Positions 32,739 through 42,700 of a DNA stretch of 43,305 nt are shown here, piece by piece. The stretch covers positions 1 through 43,305 of the forward strand of contig JADHWC010000010.1 of assembly GCA_016783665.1 (NCBI GenBank). Direction: 5' to 3'. The notes below the pieces were generated by a model. The model did not search any database. It saw only the letters and a list, made by a program, of their open reading frames with translations, and was not told the DNA's origin. The stretch comes from Fidelibacterota bacterium (GTDB lineage: Bacteria; Fidelibacterota; UBA2242). How positions within the stretch are numbered: the stretch's first letter is position 1; each line of letters opens with the position of its first letter. Position numbers and translations under genes: made by a program.

Positions 32739-35700
32739 TCACTTCACGAGCAGCATCTTATGCAATCGGTGAAACTGTCCGGCGGTGATTGCATAAAAAT
32801 AGACTCCTGAGGGAAGAATTTTGCTATTATTATCACAGCCATCCCAGCATATTTCGTAAAATCCAGGGGTCTTGTTTTCATCCGTCAAAATGCCGACTTT
32901 CCGCCCCAGTATGTCAAATATTTCAATAGTCACATGTGTCTCAACCGGAATGTCAAAGCGAATTATAGTAGAAGCGTTAAACGGATTGGGATAATTCCGG
33001 TGCAATGCAAAACTTCCGGGCAGAAGTCCCACACTTACATAGACATTATTGCCGAAATGATCCGCAGCGATGATTTTTTGAATTTTCCCGTTAGACGAAA
33101 GTGTCGCAATAATTCCCTCGTCAGCCAATATATCATTTCCGTTGACACTGTAAAGCAGCAATTTATTCTTATCGGCTCGGGCTGTTATTTTTTCATTTTC
33201 GAGAATGTGATTGAAAAAAACCGGGTAGCAGTCTGAATCAAATTGGATTTCCAGACCGGCGATCGGTTTGGTCGTTCTATACCGTATTTGACCATTTTGC
33301 TGGATAATTTCCAGCCTGCCTTCCACAAAGTCCGTTGGTTTCGTAAATCCTTCCCGTCCTAACAATTTATTAATCACCCAGATCAGGTCCAGCACGTTGA
33401 TATCCTGGTCGCTATTTAAATCAGCCGCCCACCGTTCATAGTCATCGGGCTGTTGATTTGGATAAAGGATTAAATTCACAATTTTGACCATATCCAGTAT
33501 ATTAACAAAGCCATCTTTATTGACGTCGCCCTTAGACAGATCCGGTTCAGCCAGTAAATACTCTATTGTATTTTCAAGAAGATCTTTACGTTCAATTTCG
33601 TCGGCGAGTTTATCAAAAGCAAATGTGTAAAATATTACTTTTGCGCCGTAAATATTTTCAGAATCTTCATATAGAATGATTCCACCCTGAGATGGTTCAC
33701 CATTATTGTAATAAATAATATGAGCATTGGAATCCGGCGTGCAGGCATCATCGTCGCCGTAGCTCGAATAATCTATTTCCAGTTTGGAGAGTAGTTTGTT
33801 TGGAATTAATACAATATCATGGTAATAATTCAACTGGTATAACGCTCCTGCATTATCGGCATGCCATTGAGAAATATGTAAAACATTCTGGGCAAACGAC
33901 GGATATCCTGGTAAACTATCAGCATCGTATCCAACTTCTCCGCCTTCAACGAGAAGTCTGCCGCCCTCCGCCATGTAGGACTCCAGCATCGATCGGTAAT
34001 CGCCACTCAACACCGGATTCATATTCGATCCCGACGATGAAATCACCATATTAAATTTATTCAGTTTGTTCGCAGTCTCTTCGTCAAACCCGGTTTTCAT
34101 GACATAGTAGCCCAGTAATTCGAGTACATCCTGTATTTCGGATGCGCTTTGTCCTTTTTCAGCTTCATTAATTACTATATTCTCATTCAAAGATCTATCG
34201 TTTTTATCAATTAACCGTTTTCCATTGTCATCATCGACAAGCAAAATACTCGCCTTTGTTGTATCCAGGATAAAGTCAAGGTTCACCGGTTGCTCATCAA
34301 TGGTTACCAAAGCGCTGTTGGTCATATATCGAAATGAAGACACCCTGAATAAGTAGGAAGCCTGGGGCAATTCTACCTGGTATGTGCCACCTCCTGATGC
34401 CAATGTCGTAACCGTTGTATAATAAATTGGAAACTCGTCATCCGTTCGATATAGAAAAATTTCCGCATCCAGAGGCTGTCCGGATGGATTACCTGTAACT
34501 GATCCGGATACCACTGTCCGGGCTAATTCGTTCATCTCGATATCTATCGTGTTTTCACCGGATTGAATAATATGATCGAAGGTCTGTGAGAGATAACCAA
34601 ACAGACTTGCCTTGATCCGGTATTCGCCAACTTCCACAGATAGCTGATAAGAATATTCACCGGAATCATTTGTCACACAATTAAAAACCGCATCAATCGT
34701 ATCCGGTAACAGAAATCCTTCGATTGATAGACCAGCTAACGGAAGATGATTTGTGTCATTAACCAGTCCGCTTACTGTTCCATAAACCTTTTTTACGGCA
34801 AAGGATTCTTCAAATACATTGTAGCCTTGTTCCAAAATACCAGCGTGAATAACACCGGTAAATTCCGGGACGACTTCAATGAATTTTCCGTTTGCAACAG
34901 TATCGATTCCGCAACCGGACACAGCAATAGAACAGTCCATTTCATCACAACTTGCCTGAATAACGCCCTCTTTGCCCGTTAACAATGCCCCGGTCACTCC
35001 ATATTCCGGAACTTCGGCATTTATTCCCGCATTTTGAAAAGACACCCCTCCGCTGACTTGCAGATACCGGGAAAACAGGAAATTTTCATCCTCCGGGTTT
35101 TTCCCTTTTATTGTGAGAGTTTCACCATATTTGGGTATAATTTTAAAATTCAACATCCCAACCGAATCTGTAACGCCCAACAGACTGTCTGCCGAAACTG
35201 TCCAACCTGCCAGGTATATTTCAAGACTGTCGTATGGTTTAGCATCACAGTCAAGGACAGTTATATCCATCTGTGTTGTTTTACCCACCGGAATCGCCGA
35301 CGTGTCCAGCGTTACATTCAACGGATGAATGACATTGACGGTATCAATATAAGGTATGTACTGATTTCCTGAAACCGTCAACAGCATCTGACCCGTTTGA
35401 AGCATCGATGAATCGAGCATTATCGATACCCGACCGTCAAAATCTGTGATCCCATACCCAATAATATTCCAATCCTGAGTAAGTGTGACTTTCGCATTCT
35501 CAACATTAACACCTTCATTTTGAACAACTACATCAAACTGATTTGAATTAGTAGAATGAATTGGGTTATAGTTTACGGACAGACTTTTCGGAATTCCGAT
35601 CCACGGAATAATTGTCGGATCACCAAGGATATTGTAAATATCATAATAATATTCAGAGATTGATCTTGCCTGCCGGTAAACCTCAATCAGTCCCCGCTGA

Positions 35701-37310
35701 ACCATCGCGCTAATGGAATATTTTTCTTCCTGGAAATAACCGTCATACATGCCCCGCTCCATAATATCATCGGGTTCCCAGTAACTCGAATTCGACGCCC
35801 CGATAAATGCGAATGCTCCTTTATTATCTGCCCGAATCCAGCTTTCGCCAAAGCATTCCGGCCGGGCAAAACTGCCGGTTTCACAGGCATTGCTCATGAC
35901 AAAAAAGGAAACCGAAGACGAATCCAGTGTTGCGATATCGGTCATGGTAAATTCCGGTCCCTGCCACATTGTGGAAATACCATGTCCGGAATAGTGGCAA
36001 ATCGTTCGCCCGCCATTTAAAGCCTGATGAATATCCGCAGTATTTCCGCCGGAATGCCCTTTGATATGATCGCTTTGGATTCCCCGTGGATTCAAATGAT
36101 TGTTGATCACATAATCGTGAGAACCTTCAGCAATCCACCAGTTTTCATCATCGTCGGTTGAAATGAATGTTATACTGTTCAAAAACTCAATGTCTTCGAA
36201 GTTGCACTGTTCATAGTTCATTGACTTATGAATAACGGCGGACAACTCTTCATTGCTGCTAACGGAAAACCGACCGATCATGAGGTCGGGAATATAATCT
36301 CTGACCGATATCTGTGTATAGGGAACATCAGTCTCGGTTTTACTTTCGATTCCGGTCCATGCCGGTACATCTTCAATATCGCCGATCAACAGGATATAGG
36401 CGAGAGGCGTCTCGCCGTTATATTCCGCCACGATGAAATTTTTGATGTCAGAAGCTTCGCCTCCTATATCGGCTACGGAATGAAGCGCGACCCGATACCC
36501 GGTTTGCCTTTTCCAATCGAGGTATTTCGCCAGATCAGGGAGGTCGATGAACCGCTCGGCGGCGATTACCAGAAGAATGAGTGGCTGCGGCGTAATTTCA
36601 GTTTCCGGTTCATTAAAATTGACAAACATGTCCCTTGCGATTTTGGATAATTCGGGATGAGGCACTTTGGGTTTGTCATAAAATTCTGAGTCCATCCTGT
36701 CTTTGATAAATCGGATTTGAACAGTTGCTTCGGAACGAATTTTAAGAGAATTTTGAACCGGATTATAATCTAACGGGTAAAATTCCAGCATCGCTCCACG
36801 AACACTTCCCATTTGAAATATGTTTCCGATCCAAATTGTGCCGGGCTTATAAAAATGGTCGCTTTCATAAAGTTCTTTATCAATATTAAATAACTTTTGC
36901 CGAGGTGAGACAGATTTTCGCTGAAAGGGTTGAACAGGCAATACTGGTTCGGGATAATTGTTTTTCCGTAATGATAAGACCTCTTCCTTATCAATTGTAA
37001 TGTCCCATTCAATTTTGCAACCCTCTGGAATTTCTATCATCTTTCGAATCACCGGAAGCCGGGGCTTGCCAACCACATACTGAAATCCTTCTCCGGGAAT
37101 GTCGATCCGGGTAAATGGTTTATCATTCTCTGTAACTGTACTGATTTTAAGATACTTCAGTGTAATCTTCAGACTAAGTTCAGATGACGTTGCAAATTGT
37201 GTAATTGTATATGAAGATTGACCAAGATTTGCATCACTCAACCTGACCGAACCAAAGATTATGGACTGAAGTAGAATTATTGCGGTGATATAATACAAAG
37301 ATTTATTCAT
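32739..37310 (-). CDS. secreted C25 (gingipain-family) cysteine protease with dockerin and Por-type sorting domain
   Basis: 1523 residues, signal peptide at about 1-20. An N-terminal propeptide-like region (to about 240) precedes the C25 domain, with catalytic H443 (CHYSGHG) and C476 (MSNACETGSF). After it come an Ig-like domain, two carboxypeptidase-regulatory-like repeats (VSGLVNDTNHLPLAG; VSGSVTGNPSGQPLD), a glutamine-amidotransferase-like segment (ILLVDDDNGKR...EGGRLLVEGGE), a dockerin (about 1260-1318; GDVNKDGFVNILD and ADLNSDQDINVLD calcium loops) and a possibly cohesin-like stretch (AGLEIQFDSD). The C-terminus (about 1433-1523) starts NYPNPFNASTIIRF and is a Por/type IX-like sorting domain. 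It is probably a surface or released endopeptidase. No secretion-system gene is in the window. Confidence 0.9.
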   Translation of the reverse strand: MNKSLYYITAIILLQSIIFGSVRLSDANLGQSSYTITQFATSSELSLKITLKYLKISTVTENDKPFTRIDIPGEGFQYVVGKPRLPVIRKMIEIPEGCKIEWDITIDKEEVLSLRKNNYPEPVLPVQPFQRKSVSPRQKLFNIDKELYESDHFYKPGTIWIGNIFQMGSVRGAMLEFYPLDYNPVQNSLKIRSEATVQIRFIKDRMDSEFYDKPKVPHPELSKIARDMFVNFNEPETEITPQPLILLVIAAERFIDLPDLAKYLDWKRQTGYRVALHSVADIGGEASDIKNFIVAEYNGETPLAYILLIGDIEDVPAWTGIESKTETDVPYTQISVRDYIPDLMIGRFSVSSNEELSAVIHKSMNYEQCNFEDIEFLNSITFISTDDDENWWIAEGSHDYVINNHLNPRGIQSDHIKGHSGGNTADIHQALNGGRTICHYSGHGISTMWQGPEFTMTDIATLDSSSVSFFVMSNACETGSFARPECFGESWIRADNKGAFAFIGASNSSYWEPDDIMERGMYDGYFQEEKYSISAMVQRGLIEVYRQARSISEYYYDIYNILGDPTIIPWIGIPKSLSVNYNPIHSTNSNQFDVVVQNEGVNVENAKVTLTQDWNIIGYGITDFDGRVSIMLDSSMLQTGQMLLTVSGNQYIPYIDTVNVIHPLNVTLDTSAIPVGKTTQMDITVLDCDAKPYDSLEIYLAGWTVSADSLLGVTDSVGMLNFKIIPKYGETLTIKGKNPEDENFLFSRYLQVSGGVSFQNAGINAEVPEYGVTGALLTGKEGVIQASCDEMDCSIAVSGCGIDTVANGKFIEVVPEFTGVIHAGILEQGYNVFEESFAVKKVYGTVSGLVNDTNHLPLAGLSIEGFLLPDTIDAVFNCVTNDSGEYSYQLSVEVGEYRIKASLFGYLSQTFDHIIQSGENTIDIEMNELARTVVSGSVTGNPSGQPLDAEIFLYRTDDEFPIYYTTVTTLASGGGTYQVELPQASYLFRVSSFRYMTNSALVTIDEQPVNLDFILDTTKASILLVDDDNGKRLIDKNDRSLNENIVINEAEKGQSASEIQDVLELLGYYVMKTGFDEETANKLNKFNMVISSSGSNMNPVLSGDYRSMLESYMAEGGRLLVEGGEVGYDADSLPGYPSFAQNVLHISQWHADNAGALYQLNYYHDIVLIPNKLLSKLEIDYSSYGDDDACTPDSNAHIIYYNNGEPSQGGIILYEDSENIYGAKVIFYTFAFDKLADEIERKDLLENTIEYLLAEPDLSKGDVNKDGFVNILDMVKIVNLILYPNQQPDDYERWAADLNSDQDINVLDLIWVINKLLGREGFTKPTDFVEGRLEIIQQNGQIRYRTTKPIAGLEIQFDSDCYPVFFNHILENEKITARADKNKLLLYSVNGNDILADEGIIATLSSNGKIQKIIAADHFGNNVYVSVGLLPGSFALHRNYPNPFNASTIIRFDIPVETHVTIEIFDILGRKVGILTDENKTPGFYEICWDGCDNNSKILPSGVYFYAITAGQFHRLHKMLLVK

Positions 37311-37386
37311 AGACAGTTACATTATTCTATGCAATATATACTGATTTTTTATCCAAGAATCTGTGATATATTGCTGTTCAGAGAAT

Positions 37387-38034
37387 TTATTTTTTCTTCT
37401 GAAAAACGGACGTGCTTAAAGAAACCTGCAGGGATAATCCTACAAGGCGGGAATGCTCTGAGGGTAAACCAAAATCGGTTATAGCCGGATAGCGGGAATT
37501 ATCTTCAGGTTCCATGGAAAAAATCTTTTCGATGGGCTGTCCTTTATCCAGGTCATGAAAATAACCCAGATCAACGCCAACCTTATTATTTATCCAAAGT
37601 CCCACCAGAGCGCCGACCCGCATACTCTCTTTACCAGTAATTCCGTTTGGAATGTACATAGCGCGAAAACCGGTATAAAACGCGTTTCCCGGTTTCTTGG
37701 GAAAAGTGCGAACACTGTAATAGGTCATATCAAAATTGGAATTCGGAGTCAGCGAAAATCCAAAATTAATAATGTCATAAAATTTACCGCGCTGAAAGAC
37801 TGTTCTTGAATAATCGATACCGGTACCGTAAATAGGCAGTCCAATCCTGAATCCGATGTCGCTGACATCACTCAATCCCTTACGATAGACGAAAACAGGC
37901 AAAATATTCTCGACGGAAAAAGTGACGGCAGAATAGGTCTCGCCCTCTTTTAGAGGTATCGGGCTGATCGTCGGATGGGAAGCGCATCCTAACAAAACCA
38001 GTGAAACTATCAGAATTAACAGTACTTTTTGCAT
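37387..38034 (-). CDS. hypothetical lipoprotein
   Basis: A 215-residue lipoprotein: signal MQKVLLILIVSLVLLGC with lipobox LLGC at 14-17. The mature part has alternating hydrophobic strands (VGALVGLWINNKVGVDLGYFHDL) reminiscent of a small beta-barrel or jellyroll, and no catalytic motif. I recognise no family. It lies 47 nt after the M14 carboxypeptidase gene and 76 nt before the C25 protease gene on the same strand, so it may be co-expressed with these exported peptidases. Confidence 0.75.
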   Translation of the reverse strand: MQKVLLILIVSLVLLGCASHPTISPIPLKEGETYSAVTFSVENILPVFVYRKGLSDVSDIGFRIGLPIYGTGIDYSRTVFQRGKFYDIINFGFSLTPNSNFDMTYYSVRTFPKKPGNAFYTGFRAMYIPNGITGKESMRVGALVGLWINNKVGVDLGYFHDLDKGQPIEKIFSMEPEDNSRYPAITDFGLPSEHSRLVGLSLQVSLSTSVFQKKK

Positions 38035-38081
38035 TACGTCATTAGATTAAGAAATATCACCGAAATAGTAAAGCAATTATT

Positions 38082-39674
38082 TTACGGGCTTTGATTTAAA
38101 ATATACTGAGTGATCCCGACAATATCGGCGATATTCAACTCATTATCACTGTTCCAATCTGACAAATTGAATTCGTCACTACTCGGCGAAAATCTACCCG
38201 TAATATAATTTACAACCCGCGTAATATCCGCGACATTGACAAAACCGTCGTTGTTAACATCACCACAAGAACCTGACTGTAAAAAGATATTAACTGTTGT
38301 TGCATTTCCGGGTTCGACAGAAATTTGGCGTACGACTTTTGTAAAAAGATCATTGCTAAATTCCAGATCATACACTCCCTGTAAACACAGACGATAATAA
38401 TCACTCAAATCTGAATCGGAAAATACCCAGGAATTATCCTTTTCATGATCAACAATACTGATCTGAACTTCAAGCGGATCACTTCCGTATCTGACTTCTC
38501 CCCTAATACCGGTTAATGCCGCCGCCATATAATTCAACAGAGCCGCCCGATTATACTCCCAATGAGCTGGTAGCTCCGATGTCGGGAGCAGCTTTTCATT
38601 CGACAATTCAATAGTAGTTTCACGGCAATGCTGAAAATAGGTCATATAATCCTGCCGACCGCCATAAATATCGTACCAGTCCCAGCCATTAGTAATACCG
38701 TTATTCTCGTCAGTCATATAAGCTGCCGGACTGTTTGCCTGTACCGTGTCGGCATACTGACGACAGAGCCAGATCAGCCACTCATCATCTGCGTGACGCC
38801 GTTCCCAGCAGTCCCAGGGATAATTCAACAGCTCCGCTCCACCGTGGAAATTCGCAGACAGTACAAAATTCTGTCGTTCAGCCAATTCCATCATGGCAAC
38901 AGTCTCCGGCTGCCAGGAATATCCATCAGGATGATCGCCCTCCTGTGGATCGGGAAAATTCCGGTTAAGATCAACGCCATTGGCATTATATCGCGTCGCT
39001 CCGTACACGGTAGTATCACCATTATAATAAGTGCCATCAGGGTTAGCAAGAGGATTAATCCAGATTTCCAGGTTATCAACGAGGTAAGTCAATTTATCAT
39101 TCACACCATAATTCCGTAATAAATAGTCGATTAATCTCAGCATCAGGACAAAACCTGTTGTTTCATCGCCGTGCATTGTGGATGTATATAAAAATTCCGG
39201 CTCGGCATCATCGGAATTGACGTTATCCGAAATTTTCGCAAACAGAATTCCCCGCCCATTAACGGATGCACCAATACTATCGATCCGGCATATATCGGGA
39301 TAGTCCTTCGCAAATTGATACATCATTGAGACATAGGCATCGTAAGTAGGATAGGAATCCCAGAGAGCAGCACCTTTTACCGATTCACTCATGCGGGGTT
39401 TATGTTTCAGGCTCGGCGCTGTTAGAAATTCAACGGTTTTATCCAGTTTTTGAAATTTCGCCAACTCCTGTTTATTTGCATAAGCATAAACCGTATCACC
39501 CTTGACATTGTCGATAGAGATCATTCTGGTAATTAGAGTTAGTTCATCTCTGGACTGAATAGTGAACCGAAAATATACTTCAGGACGTGATGATCGGCCC
39601 TTTGATACTTCCGCAAAAGAAACGGAAACCATCCAAAGGGTCAATATTGCGACGATTATACAGGTGTTTTTCAT
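38082..39674 (-). CDS. secreted M14 zinc carboxypeptidase with C-terminal dockerin
   Basis: 530 residues, signal peptide about 1-21 (SFAE). The M14 metallocarboxypeptidase domain has H168 and E171 (MHGDE), NPLANPDG, VDLNRNFP, H277 (ANFHGG) and the catalytic Glu in TTIELSNE (E357), so the zinc site and catalytic base are intact. A small beta-sandwich (about 392-470) follows. The end (about 472-530) is a type I dockerin with two calcium loops, GDVNNDGFVNVAD and SDWNSDNELNIAD. Unlike the neighbouring secreted proteins it has no NYPNPFN sorting domain. It probably trims peptides outside the cell, perhaps docked to another protein; no obvious cohesin scaffold is in the window. Confidence 0.92.
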   Translation of the reverse strand: MKNTCIIVAILTLWMVSVSFAEVSKGRSSRPEVYFRFTIQSRDELTLITRMISIDNVKGDTVYAYANKQELAKFQKLDKTVEFLTAPSLKHKPRMSESVKGAALWDSYPTYDAYVSMMYQFAKDYPDICRIDSIGASVNGRGILFAKISDNVNSDDAEPEFLYTSTMHGDETTGFVLMLRLIDYLLRNYGVNDKLTYLVDNLEIWINPLANPDGTYYNGDTTVYGATRYNANGVDLNRNFPDPQEGDHPDGYSWQPETVAMMELAERQNFVLSANFHGGAELLNYPWDCWERRHADDEWLIWLCRQYADTVQANSPAAYMTDENNGITNGWDWYDIYGGRQDYMTYFQHCRETTIELSNEKLLPTSELPAHWEYNRAALLNYMAAALTGIRGEVRYGSDPLEVQISIVDHEKDNSWVFSDSDLSDYYRLCLQGVYDLEFSNDLFTKVVRQISVEPGNATTVNIFLQSGSCGDVNNDGFVNVADITRVVNYITGRFSPSSDEFNLSDWNSDNELNIADIVGITQYILNQSP

Positions 39675-39738
39675 ATTAGTAAATTCGCTTTAATTCTTCT
39701 GACAAAGATAGAAATACCACAACTGGATTTCAATATGA

Positions 39739-39766
39739 AAAAGGGGCGGGATACCCCGCCCCTTTT
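39739..39766 (-). terminator. intrinsic terminator of the large repeat protein gene
   Basis: AAAAGGGGCGGG (39739-39750) and CCCGCCCCTTTT (39755-39766) form a 12-bp GC-rich stem with a 4-nt loop, and on the minus strand a T-run follows. It lies 19 nt beyond the stop at 39785 and separates this gene from the M14 carboxypeptidase gene downstream. Confidence 0.85.
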
Positions 39767-39784
39767 ATAGCGATTTACCTTACT

Positions 39785-42700
39785 TTATCGCATCAGAATC
39801 ATTTTTCTGGTCTGTGAGAAGTTATCCGCTTTGAGGGTGTAGATATAGACGCCGCTTCCAACAGAATTACCGTTAAAATCACGACCATTCCAGATCACTC
39901 TCTGGTAACCGGCAGAGTATTCTGCTTTAACCAGTTCCTGAATCAGCTGCCCGGTCAGGTTGTAGATCGTCAGAGTTACTTTACTGGTTTTCGGAAGCGC
40001 AAATTCAATCGTCGTTTCCGGGTTGAAAGGATTCGGATAGTTCGGTTTCAGAGCGAATTCCGTTGGAAGTTCAACAACTTCTTCAACAGCTGTCGCCGAT
40101 AATGATAAAGGCACAGCTCTGTCAGATTCGTTCAAACCAAAATCGGTAGCCGTAACCGTGTAAGTATAAACTTCCGTCTGGAAAACAGCGTCGTCAGTAA
40201 ATTCCGGCACTGTGGAATATCCGACTATACTGAATTCACTTGTAGCCGTTTTCCGGTAGATCGAATAGTATTTGACCTTTTCACTTGTTACAGCTTCCCA
40301 GTTAAGCGCAATGCTGCCTTCACTTCCGGTAGCTGTGAGTCCGGTAGGTGTTTCCGGAGGCAGGTTATCTTCCGACCAACCGGCTCTGATGTTGGAATTC
40401 CAGTAAGACCAGTTATCCCATCCGATTGCAGTTACCGTAAAACCTGACCAGTAAAAATTGTCGCCAACTTTATCGTACAAAGTATGTACAACAACATTAT
40501 AAATATCCATTTCAGGATGTACCGGAACAGTGGTTATATAATCCCATCCAGTGTCAAATTCCGGCTGCGGTTCAGGACCATACATAGGTTTAATAGCTCT
40601 CCAGATTTGATATTCTTTAACTGCGCCTTGTAATCCTTCCGCTCTCTTCCAGGTCAAACGCACTTTCTTACCATGATCCATTGGAACATCCATTACATCA
40701 ATAATTTTAGGTCCGAATACATGAATTTCCGGATAGAGCATAATCGGGTCTTCCGGCACTTCAGTCGGAAAGTTAAAACTGCGCCCCTCGGGGTTAAATC
40801 CCTTTTTCGCATACATGGCGTCATATTTTCCGGTAGGCAAACCAATCTCGTAGTATCCCATAAAATCGGTATGTGTATAACCGATGTAATTATCTGATTC
40901 GAGGTAAATGAACACCTTCCGTAATGGATTATTCATATCATCGACAACATTTCCACTCAATGTATCGGCAATCGTCGCCAAATCAAGGGCGAAGTTGATC
41001 GTTGTGTCATTAACGACATCAACTCCTTCATGGAATTGTGCCAAATATCCATTGCCTCCAACCTGAAAATCATAAAATCCGGGTCTCACTTTTAATTCGT
41101 AATGACCGGTTGTGTCGGTAAAGAGCATAAATGGTTCATAAAAATCCAAGTGAATCGCCATTAAAATAGCGCCCTGAATCGGCTCGGAAGTTGTCGCGCT
41201 TGTGACAAAACCTTCGACAATTATGTCACCGACAATGCTTCCCATCCAGAATTCCAGATATGTCGGTTCCTGTCCTACCCAGATATCCCAGATATTATAA
41301 GGTTCATAGCCCTCGGCATACGCGGTTGCGGAATACCAACCAAATGGTATCTGATCGATATAAAAATATCCGCCGCCATCGGTATATAACTCATAATATT
41401 CAGGACCGTATATTTCAACCCTGGCATTGGAGATGCCATAACCGTTCTCATCAAAAACATTACCATTAATTATACCATTAGTAACAGGTGGATCAATGTA
41501 ATAATCACGGCTGTAATTATTCCCGGATACAACGTTTAGAGAATCAAATACGGAAGGCATCCATTCCCATGGCCAGTACACTTCGATGTGCCATGTATTC
41601 CCATCCGGCGGAGGACCGCCGATCAGGGGCAATTCATAATAACCGTTTTCATCCGTATAGGCCCAATTTTCATACATTGGCATATATCCATCAGGTCCTT
41701 TACCGCTATCAGGCATTGGCATCCATACACGAATACCGGCATCATAGAGCGGATTTTGACTTACAGCATCATAAACAATACCGCTCAACATCGCATCGGA
41801 AATCAATACGGTAAAATCAAGACCAGGAGCAGGAGCGTACATCTCATGATAACCATCGGGCGTTATTATGGCGCCCTCCATCCAGGCGCCAACCCAATAA
41901 GAGGTGGTCATTGTATCACCCCAATCGTTATAAACCAGCTGTCCTTGAAGCGCTGTGGAAACAGACAGTTCATAATTTCCAAATTCATCGGTGCGGGTGT
42001 AGTTCCAATAGGAACCGCTCTTATCACCCATCCAGATATCGGCATCTACTTCCACATCGGGAATAGGCAATCCGTCGGGTGTCCCAATAAATCCGGTAAA
42101 GGACGCATTTAGACTGTACAGCACAAAGTCTGCGGGATGATCACCGTCTGCAAAGACTTCCAGGTGTTGTTCACCGTTCATCATATAAATGCCATAAATA
42201 TCATCTCTCTCTATTTCGACTCGCCACCAGCCCGGCACAACAGGCAGCTCATAATATCCGATCCCATCAGTCACAGCCTCAATCCCGCTAGGTCCTTCCG
42301 CCCAGATATGAATACCAGGAACAGGATTTTCCAGCTCATCAAGAACGTAACCATAGATTTTTTCAGTTGCTTCTCTCAATACAAAATCGACGCCTGGAAT
42401 ATCGCCCATGATCGGCATTTCCATAAATTCCGGATCAGGGAAATATCCGGGATACTGCTGCCATATATCTACTACGCCAATTATATATTGACCTTGAAAC
42501 ATATCAGGAATTTCAATCTTGTAATATCCCGTGTCATTGGTCATGGTAAGAAATCCGATCTGCGGTTCCCAGTCGTCTTCACCTTTTGGAGGCATAGGGC
42601 CAAAATCGGGAAACTGAAAGGCGAATACAACAAGATTCGAAGCCGGAGATACTCCCGTTTTTATTGGTACATCCTCTACTGTAACCGTACCTTCAATACT

